Origin: JBBCJM01 sp037190175
Lineage (GTDB): Bacteria; Pseudomonadota; Alphaproteobacteria; Rhodobacterales; Rhodobacteraceae
Assembly: GCA_037190175.1 (NCBI GenBank)
Contig: JBBCJM010000064.1
Span: forward strand, 1 to 16,121
DNA: 16,121 nucleotides
Direction: 5' to 3'
Shown: positions 11,173-16,121 of the stretch, in pieces
Numbering within the stretch: the first letter of the stretch is position 1
Layout of the letters: every line of letters begins with the position of its first letter
Translations under genes and position numbers: made by a program
Notes under the pieces: generated by a model
The model's input: only the letters and a program-made list of their open reading frames with translations
Database searches by the model: none
Told to the model about the DNA's origin: nothing

Positions 11173-13922
11173 TGCCCCAGCCTTTCCAGCAGGGCCGGCA
11201 CATGCACCTGGTCGGATTTGTAGTTGCCCGTCAGCACATGCATGATCAGGTTGATCCCGAACCGCGTCGCCATCTCGCGCTGCCTTTCGCCCGCGAAGCC
11301 GCGGCCCACGGGGAACATCGGCAGCCCGTTCGCATCCACCGCCCAGGCCCCGGCCCAGTCGTTGGCGCCGATCACCACCGGGGTCACCCCGTCATTGAGG
11401 TTGCGGAACGGCATCCCCTCGGCCGCCTCGGCATCCGCCGGCGCGGCCTCGACCCAGATCGCGGCCGAGTTGTAGCGACCCGGGAAGTCCTGCAACAGAT
11501 AGAAGGTACGGGTCAGCACATGGTCCTGCGGCAGCAGTTCCAGCGGCGGCACGTCCAGCGGCAGGGCCAGCTGTTGCAGCCGCCGCGCCTCGGGCGTCTG
11601 GCCCGAGCCGCCGATATCCCCGTCGCGGGTGTCGAACAGGATCATCCCCCCCGTGCGCAGATAGCGGTTGAGCCGGGCATAGGCGGCCCCCGAGGGCGCG
11701 GGCTGGTCGGCGGTCACCGGCCAGTAGAGGAAGGGGAAGAACGCCAGCTCGTCGGTCTCCAGGCTGACGCCGATGGGCTCGGCCGGCTCCACCGTGGTGC
11801 GCTCGAACAATCGTTGCCCGAGGCCGCGCATCCCGGCCTCGGAGATCCGGTCCACCTGCGGATCGCCGGTCAGCACATAGGCCAGCCGCACCTCGGTGGT
11901 GGCCTCGATGGCGGCCAGGTCGTCGGCCGGGTCCTGCGCCCGCGCCTCGGGCACCAGCGCGAGGGCCAGCACCACCGCCGCCGCCCGCCCGATCAGGCGG
12001 CCCGAGACCGCCAGCGCCGCCAGCACGTCGGCCATGAGCAGCGCCAGCGCCGCGGCCAGCAGATGGCCCTTCAGCGCCCGCTCCGGCCCGGCCTGCAACC
12101 CCTCGCGGGCGACCGATGCCGGCCAGGTGGCCTCGGTCAGCGGGGTCTCGGCATTGAAGACGTTGAGCGCCAGCCGCCGGTCGTCGCCGGCATAGAGCCC
12201 GGGCGGCATCTGCGCCGAGGGCGCCCCCGCCAGCGCCGCGGCCAGCGCGGCGCCCTCGACCCCCGGCCGCTCGCCCGCGTCGCCCATCGCGCCCCAGGCG
12301 TCCAGCATCACCTGCGGCACCCAGATGGTGCCCTCCATCTCGGCCGGCTCCGGCGCCGCGGGGCGGGAGGAGACGGCAAGCCGCTCCAGCATCTGCACGA
12401 ACAGGCCCGAGAGCGGCAGGGTGGACCATTCGGCATTGGCGGTGACGTGGAACAGCACCACCTGCCCCTGCCCCACCGCCTTGCGCGTCACCAGGGGCGT
12501 ACCGTCGGCCAGCGCGGCCACGGTGCGCTCGGCCAGCGTCGGGTCGGGCTGGGCCAGCACCTGCGCGGTGATCTGCACCTCCTCGGGCACCGGAAGGCCG
12601 AAGAACGGCGTGCCCTCGCGGAACGGGGCCAGCGCCTTGGGCTCGCCCCAGCTCATCGCCCCACCCACGGTGCGGCCGCCCTCGCGCAGGCGCACCGGCA
12701 TCAGCGCGTCCTCGGCATCGCGCGACACGTCGCTGGCCGCCAGCCGCGGGCCGGCGAAGCGCACCAGCATCCCGCCCTTTTCCAGCCAGCGCAGCATCGC
12801 CTCCTCCTCGGTCGAGGCCATGCGGGCCACGTCGGCCAGCACGATCACGTCCGGGCTGGCCAGGATCACGTCGCCCAGGGTGCCGTCCACCAGTTCCGCC
12901 ACCGGCTCCAGCGCCTGGCGCAGGTAGTGCAGCGGGGACAGCAGCTGCAGCCCCTCGGCGTCCCCCGCCTGGCCGGAGATCAGCGCGATCGAACGGCGGC
13001 GCAGGCTGTCGTCGGCCAAGGTCACCGCGGCGGCCGAGCGGATGCCGGCCAGTTCGAACCGGGTCAGGCGGTTGCGGATCTCGGGCGGCAGCGACAGCGC
13101 CACCTCGGTCTCCGCCTGCCCGGCCACGAAGGCCAGCGGCACGCGCGCCAGTTCCCGCTCGATCCCCCCGGGGTCGGGGCCGCGGGCGGACAGCTCCAGT
13201 TCCACCGCCTCGACGGCGGGCTCGCGCACCGCGGGCACGATCACCGCGCCGTCCTCGAACCGCGCCGGGCGCAGGGCGAAGGTGGCGCGCGGGCTGTCGA
13301 ACACGGTGACCGCCCCGCGGCCCTGAAGCGCGTTCAGCAGCAGGTCGCGGCCCGGATGGCCGATGCCGTCCGACAGCCAGTAGGTGGCGAAATCCCCCGC
13401 CGGCAGCGCCCCGGCCCAGCCGCCGAAGTCGGGCGCCCAGGGCTGCGGGATCAGCCCCGGCAGCCGGGTGGCCGCGGCGGCGGCGGACTGGAACACCGGC
13501 GCCTCGGGCGGTGCGGTCAGCGCCGCCACCGCCACCGCCCGGCCGTCGCGCCCGGCCTCGTCGATCAGGCTCGCCAGCCGCTCGCCCCGCCGTGGCCAGT
13601 CGCGGGCATCGGCCCAGGTGGCATCGACCAGGATCAGCACGGGGCCCGAGCCCGCCTCGCGCGCCTCGGGGTTCAGCACCGGCCCGGCGAAGCCCAGGAT
13701 CGCCGCCCCGATCGCCGCCATGCGCAGGAGCAGGAGCCACCAGGGCGTCTTGTCCGTCTCGGTCTCGTCGTCCTTCAGGCCCAGGAGCAGCACCACGCCG
13801 GGGAACCGCCGCCGGATCGGCGCCGGCGGCACCGCCCGCAGGATCAGCCACAGGATGGGCAGCAGGACGAGGCCCAGCAGGATCAGGGGCGCCGTGAACC
13901 CGAGGGGGCCGATCATGAACAT
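11169..13922 (-). CDS. BatA-type/DUF4159 membrane protein
   Basis: A 917-residue inner-membrane protein. The N-terminus (IGPLGFTAPLILLGLVLLPILW, split over about 4-25) plus a second segment near 62-80 (WWLLLLRMAAIGAAILGFAG) form the BatA aerotolerance-type N-terminal domain. A vWA-like domain follows, but its metal site reads DATWA instead of DxSxS, so it looks degenerate. Two further membrane segments precede the C-terminal DUF4159 domain (from about residue 700: VRLAYVLTGDPQVD, ELAFFPFLYWPVTAD, YLRTGGMILFDTRDG, RYNSAAIWVEA, RFGINLIMHVLTGNYKSDQ). ATG at 13922 is used; another at 13916 is equally possible. It begins three bases after the DUF58 stop codon and overlaps the next gene by four bases, so it is an operon member. 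Confidence 0.9.
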   Translation of the reverse strand: MFMIGPLGFTAPLILLGLVLLPILWLILRAVPPAPIRRRFPGVVLLLGLKDDETETDKTPWWLLLLRMAAIGAAILGFAGPVLNPEAREAGSGPVLILVDATWADARDWPRRGERLASLIDEAGRDGRAVAVAALTAPPEAPVFQSAAAAATRLPGLIPQPWAPDFGGWAGALPAGDFATYWLSDGIGHPGRDLLLNALQGRGAVTVFDSPRATFALRPARFEDGAVIVPAVREPAVEAVELELSARGPDPGGIERELARVPLAFVAGQAETEVALSLPPEIRNRLTRFELAGIRSAAAVTLADDSLRRRSIALISGQAGDAEGLQLLSPLHYLRQALEPVAELVDGTLGDVILASPDVIVLADVARMASTEEEAMLRWLEKGGMLVRFAGPRLAASDVSRDAEDALMPVRLREGGRTVGGAMSWGEPKALAPFREGTPFFGLPVPEEVQITAQVLAQPDPTLAERTVAALADGTPLVTRKAVGQGQVVLFHVTANAEWSTLPLSGLFVQMLERLAVSSRPAAPEPAEMEGTIWVPQVMLDAWGAMGDAGERPGVEGAALAAALAGAPSAQMPPGLYAGDDRRLALNVFNAETPLTEATWPASVAREGLQAGPERALKGHLLAAALALLMADVLAALAVSGRLIGRAAAVVLALALVPEARAQDPADDLAAIEATTEVRLAYVLTGDPQVDRISEAGMRGLGQRLFERTTVEPAEPIGVSLETDELAFFPFLYWPVTADQPAPSGAAYARLNRYLRTGGMILFDTRDGDIGGSGQTPEARRLQQLALPLDVPPLELLPQDHVLTRTFYLLQDFPGRYNSAAIWVEAAPADAEAAEGMPFRNLNDGVTPVVIGANDWAGAWAVDANGLPMFPVGRGFAGERQREMATRFGINLIMHVLTGNYKSDQVHVPALLERLGQ

Positions 13923-13925
13923 GGC

Positions 13926-14795
13926 TCAGCGCCCCCGTTCCAGCGCGCGATAGAGCCACAGCAGCGCCGCCTGCGCCCCGTCGCCCGTGTGATGTGCAAG
14001 ATAATGCCAGCCCGAGGCGCGGGCCAGCGTCGCCAGCCGCTCCTTCCGCTCGGCCAGCCGGTCCAGATAGCGATTGCGCAGGTCGCCCGCGCGCAGGGTC
14101 TCGTGCCGCAGCGTCCCGCCCATGGATTCGAAGATGGTGCGGCCGTCGAAGGGAAACTCCTCCTCCGCCGGGTCCAGCACCTGCACCAGCGCGCCCTTGA
14201 CCCCACGGTCGGAGGCGGCGGCCAGCGCGTGCTCGACGCTTTCGGGCGGGCCAAGGAAGTCCGACAGGAACACCGCCCGGCCATGCGCGGCCATGCCGGT
14301 GGGATCGGGGGCGCCGTAATCCTCGGCCCCGTCCGCCAGCGCCTGCGCCAGCCGCAGAAGCTGCGCCCGGCCGGAACGCGGCGGCGCCTCGGTGCCCGAA
14401 AGCCCCACCCGCTCGCCCCCGCGCAAGAGCAGGACGGCCAGCGCCAGGGCCAGCAGGCGGGCGCGGTGCGCCTTGGGCGGGCGGTTGCGGTCGCCGGAAA
14501 AGGCCATGGAGCGCGCGGGGTCCACCCACAGCACCACGGTCTGGCTGGCCTGCCATTCGCGCTCGCGCAGGAAATGCCCGTCCGACCGCGCCGAGCGCCG
14601 CCAGTCGATCATCCGGGCGCTGTCGCCGGGGGCGGCGGGGCGGTACTGCCAGAACTCGTCCCCCATCCCGGCCCGCCGCCGGCCGTGCTCGCCCAGGATC
14701 ACCGTGGCCGCCAGATGCTCGGCCTCGGCCAGAAGCGGCGGCAGCGCAGCCCCCAGCGCCTCGGCCCGCGAGCGGAGATCGAGCGTATCGGTCAT
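13926..14795 (-). CDS. DUF58 domain protein of the MoxR operon
   Basis: A 289-residue cytoplasmic protein of the DUF58 (COG1721) family. Signature: FWQYRPAAPGDSARMIDWRR followed by SARSDGHFLREREWQ, then a vWA-like core with VVLWVDPARSMAF, where the usual DxSxS motif is altered to DPARS, and RAVFLSDFLGPPE as a second acidic loop. DUF58 proteins are the standard partners of MoxR ATPases and probably link them to membrane-bound vWA proteins. The ATG at 14795 has GGGAG upstream. It lies 49 bases after moxR, a gap that holds a short G-rich hairpin, and three bases before the DUF4159 gene. Confidence 0.92.
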   Translation of the reverse strand: MTDTLDLRSRAEALGAALPPLLAEAEHLAATVILGEHGRRRAGMGDEFWQYRPAAPGDSARMIDWRRSARSDGHFLREREWQASQTVVLWVDPARSMAFSGDRNRPPKAHRARLLALALAVLLLRGGERVGLSGTEAPPRSGRAQLLRLAQALADGAEDYGAPDPTGMAAHGRAVFLSDFLGPPESVEHALAAASDRGVKGALVQVLDPAEEEFPFDGRTIFESMGGTLRHETLRAGDLRNRYLDRLAERKERLATLARASGWHYLAHHTGDGAQAALLWLYRALERGR

Positions 14796-14844
14796 GCGAG
14801 GCTCCCGTGGAGGGGGGCCTCCCCGTGGATGCCGGAGCGAACCC

Positions 14845-15855
<1,011 letters not shown>

Positions 15856-15918
15856 GACATTCCTCCGGTCGGCGCTATATACAGGGGCATTGATGCCCAA
15901 CTCTACCCGGCGGCACAA
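15856..15918. promoter_or_regulatory. Divergent intergenic region between moxR and the DUF1285 gene
   Basis: Sixty-three bases serve two opposite genes. They contain TATATA (15876-15881), the only AT-rich box and a plausible -10 for moxR on the minus strand, and a perfect 6-bp palindrome GGGCAT-TG-ATGCCC (15885-15898), which could bind a dimeric regulator shared by both genes. No clear -35 is visible. The moxR Shine-Dalgarno (GGAGG on the minus strand) lies at its left end. Confidence 0.45.
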
Positions 15919-16121
15919 ATGGCAAAAGCCACGGAGCCACAATTGATCGTGAGACCGGACCCCGACCGGCTGGTTGCCGCCGCAGGAAAAGGCAGGGGAC
16001 CGGCGCCCGTGCACCTGTGGAACCCGCCGTTCTGCGGCGACCTGGACATGCGGATCGCCCGGGACGGGACCTGGGTCGCCCTGGGCACCCCCCGCGGGCG
16101 CGAGGCGCGGGGGCGGCTCTG
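15919..16121 (+). CDS. DUF1285 family protein (5' part only, runs off the window)
   Basis: Reading from the ATG at 15919 gives 67 residues before the window ends, with no stop. The segment APVHLWNPPFCGDLDMRIAR followed by DGTWVALGTPRGR is the characteristic start of DUF1285 proteins, small alphaproteobacterial proteins of about 190 residues with no settled function. The ATG has only a poor upstream ribosome site. A TTG at 15943 has GGAG six bases before it and could be the true start, which would shorten the protein by eight residues. It is divergent from moxR, an arrangement I recall as usual in Rhodobacterales. Confidence 0.85.
   Translation, partial: MAKATEPQLIVRPDPDRLVAAAGKGRGPAPVHLWNPPFCGDLDMRIARDGTWVALGTPRGREARGRL

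Noticed and set aside
14809..14822. GGAGG-GGGG-CCTCC hairpin between moxR and the DUF58 gene
   Set aside because: Five pairs in a G/C-only run arise easily here. There is no T-run, and the operon clearly continues, so no regulatory call is made.

Overview
The window is very GC-rich (long third-position G/C runs, dense shadow reading frames on the opposite strand). Gene content and order suggest an alphaproteobacterium, most likely Rhodobacterales (Rhodobacter/Paracoccus type). The pointers are a MoxR-DUF58-DUF4159 operon divergent from a DUF1285 gene, a compact glcDEF operon, GTAGGG-type paired terminator hairpins, and a CTCATCTTGGA...TACTCC intergenic motif. This is inferred from sequence character only; no search was run.

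Layout. (1) 35-3308, minus strand: four tightly coupled genes for exported trypsin-like proteins, followed by a class A small heat-shock protein. The cassette runs from an active-looking protease at 3308-2517, through a small anchored Ala/Pro-rich protein and a protease homologue that has lost all three catalytic residues, to a second active-looking protease. The heat-shock gene has its own RpoH-like promoter, whose -35 lies in the end of the last protease gene. Its leader ends in a hairpin with the features of a ROSE RNA thermometer: a UCGCU motif with a bulged G, and the whole Shine-Dalgarno sequence paired. (2) 3412-4103, plus strand: a RelE/HigB2-like toxin and HigA2/NadS-like antitoxin pair, preceded by a perfect 13-bp inverted repeat built of two small palindromes around a likely promoter. 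(3) 4094-7981, minus strand: glcD, glcE and glcF, the three subunits of glycolate oxidase, with a GntR-type dyad over the likely glcD promoter and a strong double hairpin between glcD and glcE. (4) 8106-9059, plus strand: an unrecognised membrane-anchored protein, then a small cysteine-rich protein with a CueR/MerR-type promoter in front. (5) 9056-9112: a paired-hairpin element between convergent genes whose outer arms supply the TAG stop codons of both. (6) 9109-15855, minus strand: moxR, a DUF58 gene, a BatA/DUF4159 gene and a vWA/amidotransferase-like membrane protein gene. (7) 15919 to the window end, plus strand: the start of a DUF1285 gene, divergent from moxR.

How it fits together. The window looks like ordinary chromosomal backbone (glycolate salvage, MoxR envelope-associated chaperone system) with accessory pieces inserted: the toxin-antitoxin pair, the orphan anchored protein and the protease cassette. 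The two most notable points are the ROSE-like thermometer with its RpoH-like promoter, and the protease/pseudoprotease cassette, in which three of four products end in the same A-[K/R]-F-V-[K/R] tail. That cassette is the best candidate here for an undescribed system. There are no tRNA or rRNA genes, no CRISPR array and no recognisable transposon, and no gene-free stretch exceeds about 160 bases.
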